A stretch of DNA of 64,000 nucleotides from Algoriphagus sp. AK58 (GTDB taxonomy: Bacteria > Bacteroidota > Bacteroidia > Cytophagales > Cyclobacteriaceae). The notes below the pieces were generated by a model, which was given only the letters and a program-made list of their open reading frames with translations, was not told the origin of the DNA and did no database searches. Below are positions 16,201 through 23,541 of the stretch, piece after piece. The position numbers and the translations under genes are program-made. Each line of letters starts with the position of its first letter. The first letter of the stretch is position 1. The stretch lies in assembly GCF_014324365.1 (NCBI RefSeq), contig NZ_QEIG01000005.1, forward strand, positions 186,001-250,000. Reading direction: 5' to 3'.

Positions 16201-17729
16201 CTGTATCGGATCTAAGCGGTAATAGTACTTCCAAATCAGTGCAGATTAATCCAAATGTTCTGGAATCCAAAAAAATCTCCATTACTCCCTCCGGAACACA
16301 TCAGGGCAAGGTAGGAGATATCTTGGAAATTAAGCTGGGAGAGGAGTTTTCCTACACGGTAGATGCCTGGCTAAGGAATGGTCAGGTCATAGAAGGTCAA
16401 AAAGGAAAGACTATCCAAGTGAACCAATCCGGTACCTACTTTGCAAGAGTAATATCCACCGGGGGTTGCCTAGTTGAGACCCAAAAGGTGGATGTCTCTT
16501 TCGAAGATCGTCCTTACGGCCCGCTAAAGTCTCTCTTGGAACTCAATCTTAATTCTTCAGGCAAAGCGACACTTACCCCTTCGTCTTTATTCGTGACATG
16601 GCCTCTTTCCGATCCTACTTTGACTCTTACGCTTAGTCAATCGGAATTTACCTGTCAGGATATTGGCGAGAAGGAAGTGACTGTCACGATCAAAAATCAA
16701 ACAGGTCAGACTTGGACCGAAAAAACGAGGGTTAAAGTTCAGGATAAAGAAGCACCAATTTTGGTTTCGAAAGATTTTATCCTTGATTATGATGTGCAAA
16801 AAGGATCAGTAGAGTTAAAGCCTGAAAATTTCCTTTCCTCATTGACAGACAACTGTACTGTTTCCGAGGTTAGGATTTCCAAAACATCAGCTAGCTGTGA
16901 AGATTTGGGAAAAGAAATTACCGTGGCTATCCGTGCAGTAGATGGTTCAGGGAATGTTTCCGAAGCTACAGCTAAACTTACCGTCCGAAGGTTGGAAAAC
17001 CAGCAAGTATCCATAACTGGCTCAACTCAGTTTTGCCAAGGAGAAAAGGGAACATTGGTGTTGAATTCATCGGCTTCTTTCGAAGTGATCCGATGGAGAA
17101 GAAATGGTTTAGAAATACCGGGTCAAACAGTGAAGACGCTTGAAGTTGCTGAATCGGGCAAGTATCATGCGGTCATACGATATGCAGGTGCATGTCTGTC
17201 TGAGACCGCGGAGTGGGAAGTCAAGGTAAATCCACTTCCTAGTGGCGAAATCAGTGTAGATGGAAATATTTTGAGAGCTCCGGAAGGGAATTTTACCTAT
17301 CAATGGTATAGGAATGGGGAAATTATCCCAGGTGCCAACTCAAGGGCACTGACGGTCGATTTGATGGGGGATTATTCAGTGGAATTGACTTCTGCATCAG
17401 GTTGTATTGTACGACTTAAACCAGTTACTTTGACCATTTCAGGACTAGTAGGTAATTGGGTGAAAAACCCTATGGAGCTTAAACTTTTCCCAAATCCCAC
17501 TTCTTCAAAAGTTCAACTCCAACTTCCAGATGATACCGTAATCGATATTTCCACCATTCAGATTTATAGTATGGAGGGGAAAAAAGTAACGGAGCTTGTA
17601 TCAATTGTTAAAGTTTCTGACAGTCAGGTTGAACTGACAGTTTCTTCCCTACCTTCAGCTACCTATTTGGTTTGGATCATTGCGGAGTCACAAAACTCTT
17701 ATCAAGGTAAATTCGTCGTTGTGAAATAA
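13263..17729 (+). CDS. Giant secreted metallophosphatase-like protein with repeated adhesin modules and T9SS sorting domain
   Basis: 1488 residues. After a signal peptide (about 1-23) comes a purple-acid-phosphatase-like N-terminal beta domain (about 25-135) and a metallophosphoesterase domain (about 145-540). Its metal-site motifs are altered: D151-S-E153 (usually DxH or DxG), GD226, G-N263-W-E265 (usually GNHD/E), H404-H405 and GH449-D-E451 (usually GHxH). Residues about 600-1260 are repeated Ig/HYR-like modules containing a nearly exact 244-residue duplication (757-1000 and 1001-1244). A further Ig-like module (TYQWYRNGEIIPG) precedes the C-terminal T9SS sorting domain (about 1405-1488, starting LKLFPNPTSSKVQ). 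Likely exported through type IX secretion to the cell surface. Whether it is still a phosphatase is uncertain. Confidence 0.85.
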   Translation: MKCLKRLVSVTIFWIAFSLSAFSQSNFRIFPYLQVNQQKVQIRWFSGENYTSSLIIKDNTGTIVFSGQIPGMEVSELYYTQAEKNQSIPGLVAQSWIGPEKYFKYEKSVSLQAGKNYQYAVTLNGQTFSSEFKTAPSTSDWESIRFIALSDSETEPRGRVTNRAWYPGVPLIRLFPVPSAWKNAFGTTTEEGFELPNYMLTEQKGFAENLKILKSRNPDFVLMPGDLVQGGAYMPGWDEFWRHTSGEFDQVFDKFPVIPALGNWEAFGGVSGGYGFNERGTFNPVLGRSRFHRFFEFSTDDPDQKHRQSYYRTDYGPITILTLDSSNGTPDQKRSDFSDSQKVKNQELNEIGTDTQENYTQAEYNSAGGTDLSGFGPGSPQYEWLEKNLELAKNEGRLIFVQFHHIPYSSGEGGVPINHELATGQEGIPVRILNPLFEKYGVIAVFAGHDELFERSFVDEDGDGKGVHYYDVGVAGDGMRGVKRNWLSAPLQTLNYNSFSKWTADQKSAEVWDNSSTNPVLLDGGKHYGHLEVNVKKVQDGAKTFAQIDFEPVYAFPVMNSQYQLQRMERRVYNDPVRILVELKTSEPTIAPQFKTSIQVELNSEGRYETKPSDYLVNSIQQDWIFSFSRSPLFTCVDLGVKEISVTVKNSQAQEWTGKVTVEVLDKIAPDFEATDAFLAFDKVIGKVTLTPESFYIREEFITENCLNSGGVSIDFDRKELTCSDLTGQPIPILITVTDRSGNSTSKIRSVNLNPIESKKISITPSGTHQGKVGDILEIKLGEEFSYAVDAWLRNGQVIEGQKGKTIQVTQTGTYYARVIPLGGCVVESQRLEVSFVDNPYGPLRSLVDLNLNSSGKATLTPSSLFVTWPLSDPTLTLTLSQSEYTCQDIGEKEVTVTIKNQTGQTWTEKTRVKIQDKEAPVLVTKTPSLNFDKAIGVLELNAEDFVDSASDNCGVKSISLSKTRITCSDLGQPIELLVSVSDLSGNSTSKSVQINPNVLESKKISITPSGTHQGKVGDILEIKLGEEFSYTVDAWLRNGQVIEGQKGKTIQVNQSGTYFARVISTGGCLVETQKVDVSFEDRPYGPLKSLLELNLNSSGKATLTPSSLFVTWPLSDPTLTLTLSQSEFTCQDIGEKEVTVTIKNQTGQTWTEKTRVKVQDKEAPILVSKDFILDYDVQKGSVELKPENFLSSLTDNCTVSEVRISKTSASCEDLGKEITVAIRAVDGSGNVSEATAKLTVRRLENQQVSITGSTQFCQGEKGTLVLNSSASFEVIRWRRNGLEIPGQTVKTLEVAESGKYHAVIRYAGACLSETAEWEVKVNPLPSGEISVDGNILRAPEGNFTYQWYRNGEIIPGANSRALTVDLMGDYSVELTSASGCIVRLKPVTLTISGLVGNWVKNPMELKLFPNPTSSKVQLQLPDDTVIDISTIQIYSMEGKKVTELVSIVKVSDSQVELTVSSLPSATYLVWIIAESQNSYQGKFVVVK
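15531..16994 (+). repeat. Tandem 732-base duplication inside the giant phosphatase-like gene
   Basis: Unit 1 begins at about 15531 and unit 2 at 16263, a constant offset of 732 bases (244 codons). The first about 170 bases (15531-15700) and the block at about 15820-16015 are nearly identical to their copies, differing at scattered positions. The rest of each unit is more diverged: the ends (about 16050-16262 and 16780-16994) resemble each other mainly at protein level. A more distant third copy of the module precedes them at about 15040-15530. Confidence 0.9.
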
Positions 17730-17738
17730 AATTAATTT

Positions 17739-18620
17739 ATGAAAATCAGTTCACGCTCTGTAGTTTCTTTCCTTTTCATTTTAATCCTAGTTGCTCAGGC
17801 TTCTTTTGGCCAGACTGTTCCGTTTTCTGCAGGCAGAATTATCATCAGTTCGGATGGGAATGAGCATGATGAAGACGATTGGGCAGCAACTCCCATGTCC
17901 TTAGCGATCCTTGCTGCTTATGGCCTACAGGATAGAGTGACCGTGTATTCTTTTAGTGACCATACTTGGGGGTCTAATAAGGAAAAACCGGGAGCTGATG
18001 CTCAAATGAGAGAAAGTGCCTTTATCGGTGCAAAACAGTTTGGATTCAAAAAGACCAAATTTATTGAAGCAGTAGCAGCGCCCAATTATGCGATCATTGA
18101 AATCACGCTTCAAATCAATCAGAGTTCTGCCAAAAACCCATTGACCATCATTGCTGCCGGTCCCATGGAAATTATCGGCACGGCTCTCAATGAGGCAAAG
18201 TCGGAAAAATTGCAATATGTCAGATTGATTTCTCATTCCACTTGGAATGATGAGCATGCCGATAAACCCTATGAATGGGAATCGCACAAAGGATGGACTT
18301 GGGAAAAAATCAAAGAAAATTTTGGATCAAAGGGTTTACAGATGGACCATATTGTGGATCAAAATGGTGGACCTGATTATGAAGGCTTAAAAGCACACAA
18401 ATCCAACTACGATTGGATCAAAACTTCCCCCAATAAAGATGGTAAACCTTTTCAAAAAGGATCCTGGGATTGGCTTTACAGCAGGCTGGAGGCCGCTCAA
18501 AAAGGGGAGGAGTTTGACCCTTCCGATGCGGGAATGATCATCTATCTCCTCACAGGTAAGCAGAAAACTAGTCCGGAGGACATTAGAGAAATTTTGGAAA
18601 ATCCAGGAAAATTGAAGTAA
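17739..18620 (+). CDS. Exported nucleoside-hydrolase-like protein
   Basis: A 293-residue protein with a signal peptide (VVSFLFILILVAQASFGQ). The mature N-terminus reads GRIIISSDGNEHDEDDWAA, an Asp-rich first strand like the calcium-binding DxDxxxDD motif of the inosine-uridine nucleoside hydrolase superfamily; NPLTIIAAGPMEII resembles the second-half strand of the same fold. A DUF1593-like relative is another possibility. The real substrate is unknown. It begins nine bases after the stop of the giant phosphatase-like gene, so the two may form an operon that releases phosphate and sugars from external compounds. A small terminator follows. Confidence 0.5.
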   Translation: MKISSRSVVSFLFILILVAQASFGQTVPFSAGRIIISSDGNEHDEDDWAATPMSLAILAAYGLQDRVTVYSFSDHTWGSNKEKPGADAQMRESAFIGAKQFGFKKTKFIEAVAAPNYAIIEITLQINQSSAKNPLTIIAAGPMEIIGTALNEAKSEKLQYVRLISHSTWNDEHADKPYEWESHKGWTWEKIKENFGSKGLQMDHIVDQNGGPDYEGLKAHKSNYDWIKTSPNKDGKPFQKGSWDWLYSRLEAAQKGEEFDPSDAGMIIYLLTGKQKTSPEDIREILENPGKLK

Positions 18621-18641
18621 GGAGAGCAATCTCCTTTTTTT
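18621..18641 (+). terminator. Compact terminator after the nucleoside-hydrolase-like gene
   Basis: GGAGA, a GCAA tetraloop and TCTCC (18621-18634), followed by seven T. It begins immediately after the stop codon. Confidence 0.8.
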
Positions 18642-18662
18642 ATTTTCCGTAGGAATCTTCAA

Positions 18663-19727
18663 ATGGAATTCATGAAGACAGGAGTTTGGGTCATTTTGTT
18701 TTTTGCTCTTTTTGAACCGTATTCTTTTGCACAGACCAGCAGTTCGCATCGAATAGGTCTAGAAAGCCACTATGGATGGATTATTCCTCACAATTCTGAA
18801 TTGAAAGATATTTCATCCAGCAACCCGATTTCGATTGGGATTACTTCTCAATGGATGAAAAACTCAAGGAAGAATTGGGAGGCTTGCCATTGTTTTCATT
18901 ATTTGGGACTAGGACTTTCAGTTACAGATTTTCAGAATCCTGCAGAATTGGGCAAGTCTTGGAATTTGACTGGAAGTTTTGAACCCTTTCTTTTCCGACG
19001 GGATAAATTTTCCATCAGTCTTGCGTCCGGCATTGGGGTTAGCTACCTCACCAAGGTATATGATCCCCTTGAAAACCCCCGAAATACATTTTTCAGCGCT
19101 CCGATAAGTTTTTTGCTTTTTGTAACTCCCAAATTCACCTTTGATTTTTCCCGAAATTGGGCCGTTCAAACCTCCTTTTCTTACAATCATATCTCCAACG
19201 GAGGTCAACGCCAGCCCAATCGGGGGATGAATTTCCCAATGTTAGGTTTGGGCGTTTTGTACTACACCAGAAAAATCGATTTGCCTGAATTTGAAAAACA
19301 CCAGCTTCCTACTCGTTGGTTTTTTTACTCTGATTTGGGGATAAATTCCCGAAAAACGACGGATGGTACCCGAAAGCCCAATTTTACATTAGCCGCAGGT
19401 GCCTATCGAAAACTCAGTGGAATCATTGGGATAGGAGGGGGAATTGAGCTTGCAAAGGATTTTTCGCTACCTGTGGAGGAAAGCAGAATGGAAGCGTTGA
19501 TTCCTGCCGTTTTTCTGGAGAACCATTTTCTCTTTGGACGCTTTGACTTTAGCCAGCGATTTGCAGCCTATCTGAGTAAACCCTTGGGTTATCAGGAAAA
19601 TCAAGTGTTTTACCAGCGCTATACGCTCAGCTATCTTTTGGGTAAAAACGTTCAGTTGGGTGCTGGTCTAAAAGCCCATGGCCATGTAGCCGAATATTTG
19701 GATTTTAGGGTGGGCTGGAGGTTTTAA
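18663..19727 (+). CDS. Acyloxyacyl hydrolase / PagL-like lipid A deacylase, outer membrane
   Basis: A 354-residue exported protein with a signal peptide ending at about residue 24 (FALFEPYSFAQ) and many alternating beta strands, as in an outer-membrane barrel. The motif SYNHISNGGQRQPNRGMN (H176, S178, with N183-N193 nearby) matches the active-site region of PagL-type lipid A 3-O-deacylases, where His and Ser form the catalytic pair. Length exceeds PagL (about 170 residues) but fits the acyloxyacyl hydrolase proteins of Bacteroidota; residues about 200-354 look like a second barrel-like half. It probably trims acyl chains on lipopolysaccharide. The ATG at 18672 is an alternative start. Confidence 0.7.
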   Translation: MEFMKTGVWVILFFALFEPYSFAQTSSSHRIGLESHYGWIIPHNSELKDISSSNPISIGITSQWMKNSRKNWEACHCFHYLGLGLSVTDFQNPAELGKSWNLTGSFEPFLFRRDKFSISLASGIGVSYLTKVYDPLENPRNTFFSAPISFLLFVTPKFTFDFSRNWAVQTSFSYNHISNGGQRQPNRGMNFPMLGLGVLYYTRKIDLPEFEKHQLPTRWFFYSDLGINSRKTTDGTRKPNFTLAAGAYRKLSGIIGIGGGIELAKDFSLPVEESRMEALIPAVFLENHFLFGRFDFSQRFAAYLSKPLGYQENQVFYQRYTLSYLLGKNVQLGAGLKAHGHVAEYLDFRVGWRF

Positions 19728-19798
19728 GTTTGAATCTTATTGACTTTCCAAAAGTTTGGAAGAAGCTCAGATGATACCTTGGGGCGGCTACATTTGAT

Positions 19799-19971
19799 TG
19801 GACAGAGTAAGTTAAGTGTGCATACCCAAAAAACAGGACAGTAAGTTAACTTACGATTAATCTCTTAAATTTTTTTGAGGGGTGACAACAAGAAGAAAAT
19901 TTACCTCCAAGTTTTAGACCAAGGTAGTTTTGGAATTATTAAAGGATCGCTCCTCGTTGGCCGAATTGGCC
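19799..19971 (+). pseudogene. Remnant of an IS3-family insertion sequence (start of transposase orfA)
   Basis: Starting at a GTG at 19882, the reading frame gives TTRRKFTSKF, stop, TKVVLELLKDRSSLAELA and then loses similarity at 19971, reaching a stop at 19996. This is the characteristic N-terminus of IS3-family OrfA (a helix-turn-helix protein), with TAG at 19915 where related proteins have Lys (AAG). Only about 30 codons survive and OrfB is absent. Upstream, TGGACAG at 19799 and the perfect 14-base palindrome GTAAGTTAACTTAC before the gene may belong to the element's left end. The fragment cannot transpose. Confidence 0.7.
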
Positions 19972-20099
19972 CTCATCGGCGCAGTCTATTGCCTTTAAGC
20001 TTTGAGGTTCTTTGAAGGCTGGGTGTAATTTGTAATTCCTTTTTCCAAAAGCTATCCTAAGGATTGGGCTAAAGCCTGGAAACCATGGTGCTTGATCCT

Positions 20100-20125
20100 T
20101 TGCCTCCAGCTAAAGCAGGAGGCAA
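20100..20125. repeat. Palindromic intergenic element (REP-like hairpin)
   Basis: TTGCCTCC at 20100-20107 pairs with GGAGGCAA at 20118-20125; inside, GCT/AGC also pair around an AA loop with one A-A mismatch. There is no T-tract, so it is not a simple terminator. Just upstream, AAGGAT (20059-20064) and ATCCTT (20095-20100) form an outer pair around GGGCTAAAGCC-like sequence. The structure resembles small interspersed palindromes of bacterial intergenic regions. No second copy was noticed in the window. Confidence 0.5.
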
Positions 20126-20235
20126 GTCAAAAGCTTGAGTTTCTATTTTTGAATTGGAATGTGGCTTTTGCCCATTCAACTCTGAGGTTTTTTGTGTCTT
20201 ATGATTGGGAGAGTAATGAGATGTTTGGATAGGGT

Positions 20236-20270
20236 AAAAAAAACCGTCAGCATTTCTGCCGACGGTTTTT
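20236..20270 (-). terminator. Terminator of the acyl-CoA dehydrogenase gene
   Basis: AAAACCGTC-A-GCA, loop TTTC, TGC-C-GACGGTTTT: a GC-rich stem with one A-C mismatch, flanked by A-runs on the left and T-runs on the right. It lies about 40 bases beyond the stop codon of the minus-strand gene and can act in both directions. Confidence 0.8.
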
Positions 20271-20311
20271 GATGGATACAAGAATTTTTAAAAGTTTACT
20301 GCCAATCTATT

Positions 20312-21517
20312 TTACTTAAAAGCCTGTATCCCCGTGATCTCGTTACCCAAAATCAACAGGTGAATGTCGTGGGTACCTTCGTAGGTAATGACCGACTCCA
20401 AGTTCATCATGTGGCGCATGATCGGATACTCTCCGGTGATACCCATGCCTCCGTGGATTTGACGGGCCTCGCGGGCAATGTTCAGCGCCATTTCCACATT
20501 GTTTCGCTTGGCCATGGAGATATGTACGGTTTTGGCCTTTCCTTCATTCATCATCTTACCCACTTTCCAAGCTAGGAGTTGAGCCTTGGTAATTTCAGTT
20601 AGCATTTCAGAAAGCTTTTTTTGAGTCAGCTGGAATGCTCCGATTGGCTTGCCAAACTGAATACGCTCTGCAGCATAACGTCTTGCAGACTCGTAGCAAT
20701 CCATTGCTGCTCCGATGGCACCCCAAGCGATACCAAATCTTGCGGAGTCCAAGCACATCATGGGAGCACCCAAACCGGATTTGCCCGGAAGAAGGTTTTC
20801 CTTAGGCACTTTTACATTGTCAAAAACGAGTTCACCGGTACAAGAAGCACGTAGTGACCATTTATTATGAGTTTCTGGAGTGGAAAAGCCTTCCATTCCC
20901 CGCTCTACGATTAAGCCGTGAATTCGGCCTTCTTCATTTTTTGCCCAAACCACGGCAATGTCAGCCTTTGGAGAGTTAGAAATCCACATTTTAGCTCCAT
21001 TGAGCAAGTAGTGGTCACCCATGTCTTTGAAATTGGTCACCATGCCACTGGGGTTGGAACCATGGTCAGGTTCGGTCAGACCAAAGCACCCGAGCATTTC
21101 ACCTGAGGCAAGCTTGGGAAGGTATTTTCTTTTTTGCTCTTCGGAACCAAACTTGTAAATCGGATACATCACCAAGGAACCCTGAACCGAGGCTGTAGAG
21201 CGCATACCTGAATCTCCGCGTTCGATTTCCTGCATGATCAATCCGTAGGAGATGTAATCCAATCCTCCGCCTCCATATTCTGCCGGAATCTGTGGTCCGA
21301 AAGCTCCCACATCTCCGAATTTTTTCACGATTTCGTATGGGAAATGTGCCTTCTGAGCCCAATCTTCGATATAGGGAGAGATTTCTTTTTTCACAAAATC
21401 CCGGATTGAAGATCGGATCAACTTCTGCTCTTCGGTCAGTAAATCGTCAATATCGAGAAAATCTACCCCTTCAAAAAGATCCTGCTTGAGGGATTTCTGG
21501 ATCGCTACAGCCTCCAT
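20312..21517 (-). CDS. Acyl-CoA dehydrogenase, glutaryl-CoA dehydrogenase type
   Basis: A 401-residue FAD-dependent acyl-CoA dehydrogenase. MRSTASVQGSLVMYPI and GCFGLTEPDHGSNPSGM match the substrate- and flavin-binding segments of glutaryl-CoA dehydrogenases, and the catalytic base is Glu380 in ITYEGTHDIHLLILG. This enzyme oxidises and decarboxylates glutaryl-CoA to crotonyl-CoA in lysine and tryptophan breakdown. It is divergent from a tryptophan 2,3-dioxygenase gene 117 bases away, consistent with shared catabolic use. The N-terminus (residues 1-25) is a short family-typical extension. The substrate assignment is from motifs and is good, not certain. Confidence 0.85.
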   Translation of the reverse strand: MEAVAIQKSLKQDLFEGVDFLDIDDLLTEEQKLIRSSIRDFVKKEISPYIEDWAQKAHFPYEIVKKFGDVGAFGPQIPAEYGGGGLDYISYGLIMQEIERGDSGMRSTASVQGSLVMYPIYKFGSEEQKRKYLPKLASGEMLGCFGLTEPDHGSNPSGMVTNFKDMGDHYLLNGAKMWISNSPKADIAVVWAKNEEGRIHGLIVERGMEGFSTPETHNKWSLRASCTGELVFDNVKVPKENLLPGKSGLGAPMMCLDSARFGIAWGAIGAAMDCYESARRYAAERIQFGKPIGAFQLTQKKLSEMLTEITKAQLLAWKVGKMMNEGKAKTVHISMAKRNNVEMALNIAREARQIHGGMGITGEYPIMRHMMNLESVITYEGTHDIHLLILGNEITGIQAFK

Positions 21518-21634
21518 AGTATATTTGGTTTATAATTGGGAATAAGTCAATTTTGTCGGCACAAAGACCGCTCTTTGGATTCGAAATTAAGGAGAAAGGC
21601 TCTGAAAACACCACCTTTTTGATTAAAAATTCCC

Positions 21635-22606
21635 ATGCACGAAACCCAGTTTGATCCAAAGATTCTAGAGAAAATCCATCAGCTACAGGAGAAATTCAAA
21701 GCTTCAGGTCAGGATATGCTCTCTTACCTCGAAGGCCTTTTGTATGCGGACTATCTTACTTACTGGGAATACATCAATCTGGATACGCTATTGTCATTGC
21801 AGCAACCCAAAACCAGCTTCAAAGACGAGAAGATTTTTATTATTTACCATCAGATCACCGAGCTGTATTTCAAGCTGATCATCTCCGAAATGGAGCAGAT
21901 TGCCGATCAAAATCCCATTTCTGAGTCGTTTTTCCAAGCTCGTTTGGAGCGAATTCTGATGTATTTTGATCACCTGATCAGCTCCTTTGCCATGATGTGG
22001 AAGGGTATGGAAAAAGAGCAGTTTCTCAAGTTTAGAATGTCTCTGCTTCCTTCCTCCGGTTTTCAAAGCGCCCAATTTCGAGAGATCGAGTTGATGGCGA
22101 CGGATGCATTTCACCTGATCACCTTGAGCAAAAGAGCTGAATTTGATTACCACAGTCCGGCTGATGATTTGTTCGCCCATTTGTATTGGCAACAGGGGGC
22201 GATTGAATTGGCTACAGGTCAAAAAACCCTAACACTGAAAAACTTTGAGGCAAAGTATGGTAAGAAACTGATCGAATTGATCGAAGATTACCGGCGTAAA
22301 AATCTCTGGCAGAAGTATATGGAATTGGAAAGTCCATCCAAGGAAATGACTGAGTTGATGCGTCAGTTTGATCTCAAAGCCAATGTGTTTTGGCCTTTGG
22401 CCCATTACAAGTCAGCTGTACGCTACCTGCAAAGGGATCCTGTCGATATCGCTGCCACTGGAGGTACCAACTGGCAGAAATATCTGCCACCACGTTTTCA
22501 AAAGGTCATCTTTTTCCCTGAACTCTGGTCAGAAAAGGAACAAGAAGAGTGGGGCAAAGGCTGGGTCGTGAAGGAGGTTTTCGGCGACGAAATTCAAAAG
22601 GGATAA
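21635..22606 (+). CDS. Tryptophan 2,3-dioxygenase family protein
   Basis: A 323-residue haem dioxygenase that opens the indole ring of L-tryptophan to N-formylkynurenine. Y71-H72-Q73 and E76 in YHQITELYFK match the substrate-pocket motif. RMSLLPSSGFQSAQFREIE is the conserved substrate-carboxylate segment, and AHYKSAVRYL carries the likely proximal haem His, followed by ATGGT-N like the family GTGG segment. Sequence and length fit the Bacteroidota branch of the family. It is divergent from a glutaryl-CoA dehydrogenase gene and eight bases upstream of a LytTR regulator, probably its operon partner. Confidence 0.85.
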   Translation: MHETQFDPKILEKIHQLQEKFKASGQDMLSYLEGLLYADYLTYWEYINLDTLLSLQQPKTSFKDEKIFIIYHQITELYFKLIISEMEQIADQNPISESFFQARLERILMYFDHLISSFAMMWKGMEKEQFLKFRMSLLPSSGFQSAQFREIELMATDAFHLITLSKRAEFDYHSPADDLFAHLYWQQGAIELATGQKTLTLKNFEAKYGKKLIELIEDYRRKNLWQKYMELESPSKEMTELMRQFDLKANVFWPLAHYKSAVRYLQRDPVDIAATGGTNWQKYLPPRFQKVIFFPELWSEKEQEEWGKGWVVKEVFGDEIQKG

Positions 22607-22613
22607 TTCTTAT

Positions 22614-23441
22614 ATGCCGAAGGAATCAGACTCTATTTTTGCAAAGAAATACAGGCCGGATGTCCTGATCTTTCTGGTATTGATTCCTTTGATCAGCGCT
22701 TTCAATTATTACCTGACCTATTCCAATATCCAATGGAATAGCTTTTTGCTGCTGACCTTTTCCATAGATACCACACAGGGCTATCTGGCTTGGGGGATCG
22801 TCCGCAAGATCATCTTTCAGTTGGATAGGGTTCTTCCTTTTGGTCCCCGTCCCCTCAAGAGAATTCTACTTCAGCTGGGTTTGACTACTGTTGCTGGATT
22901 GAGTTTTATCATTCTGACCACCGAATTGATCAGCTGGTTGGTGAAAGGAAGGCCTGCCATCCCTGAGTTTTATACCATGGATGTATTTATCATCGGAGTT
23001 TGGTTTTTGGTGATCAATGGCATTTACATCGGGTTGTTTTATTACCACACCCTACAGGAAATCCAGCAAGAAAAATCCAAAACTCAGCCGGATTTCCCCG
23101 GTATTCCCGTCAAATCCGGAAATCAGGAACTTTTGATTCTCAGATCTGAACTTGCTGCATTGAAGATTGACGAGGAATATGTCCTGCTTTTTTCACTGAA
23201 TGGCAAGAAATACGTTCTCGATGAAAGCCTTGACTATTGGGAGAAAAACCTTCCCGAAACCGATTTTTTCAGAATAAACAGACAGACCCTCATTCACCGG
23301 CAGATTTTGATTGGGTTCAAAAAGCTAGACCATGGCAAACTGGAAGCGCAGGTCGATTCAAGTTTCCATTTTGACCTGGAACTTGGAATCAGCCGGGCCA
23401 AGGCGCCTGCATTTCGGGGCTGGTTTATGCCAAATCGCTGA
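22614..23441 (+). CDS. Membrane-anchored LytTR transcriptional regulator
   Basis: A 275-residue protein with four predicted membrane helices in residues about 18-145 and a C-terminal LytTR DNA-binding domain (about 165-270: LALKIDEEYVLLFSLNGKKY-like strand, FFRINRQTLIHR, FKKLDHGKLEAQ). No receiver or kinase domain is present, so it may sense a signal through the membrane part directly. It lies eight bases after tryptophan dioxygenase. The signal and targets are unknown. Confidence 0.85.
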   Translation: MPKESDSIFAKKYRPDVLIFLVLIPLISAFNYYLTYSNIQWNSFLLLTFSIDTTQGYLAWGIVRKIIFQLDRVLPFGPRPLKRILLQLGLTTVAGLSFIILTTELISWLVKGRPAIPEFYTMDVFIIGVWFLVINGIYIGLFYYHTLQEIQQEKSKTQPDFPGIPVKSGNQELLILRSELAALKIDEEYVLLFSLNGKKYVLDESLDYWEKNLPETDFFRINRQTLIHRQILIGFKKLDHGKLEAQVDSSFHFDLELGISRAKAPAFRGWFMPNR

Positions 23442-23462
23442 CAGTTCAGGGTTAATTTTGCT

Positions 23463-23494
23463 GCACTTCAGGGAATTCAAGGGTGCTTTTTTTT
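23463..23494 (+). terminator. Probable terminator after the LytTR gene
   Basis: GCAC (23463-23466) pairs with GTGC (23483-23486), extended by two G-T pairs, around a loop containing GAATTC, and is followed by eight T. The stem is short, so strength is uncertain. Confidence 0.5.
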
Positions 23495-23541
23495 ATCGCA
23501 AGTGGTGATTTGAAGTAAAATTGCTCCACAAACCGAAGCAA

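Noticed and set aside
15531..16994. CRISPR-like array
   Set aside because: There are only two long in-frame coding units, and they fit a protein module duplication with no short repeat-spacer pattern.
19799..20270. Small genes in the 580-base gap after the PagL-like gene
   Set aside because: Frames there are short or broken; the only protein likeness is to the start of IS3-family OrfA with an internal stop codon.
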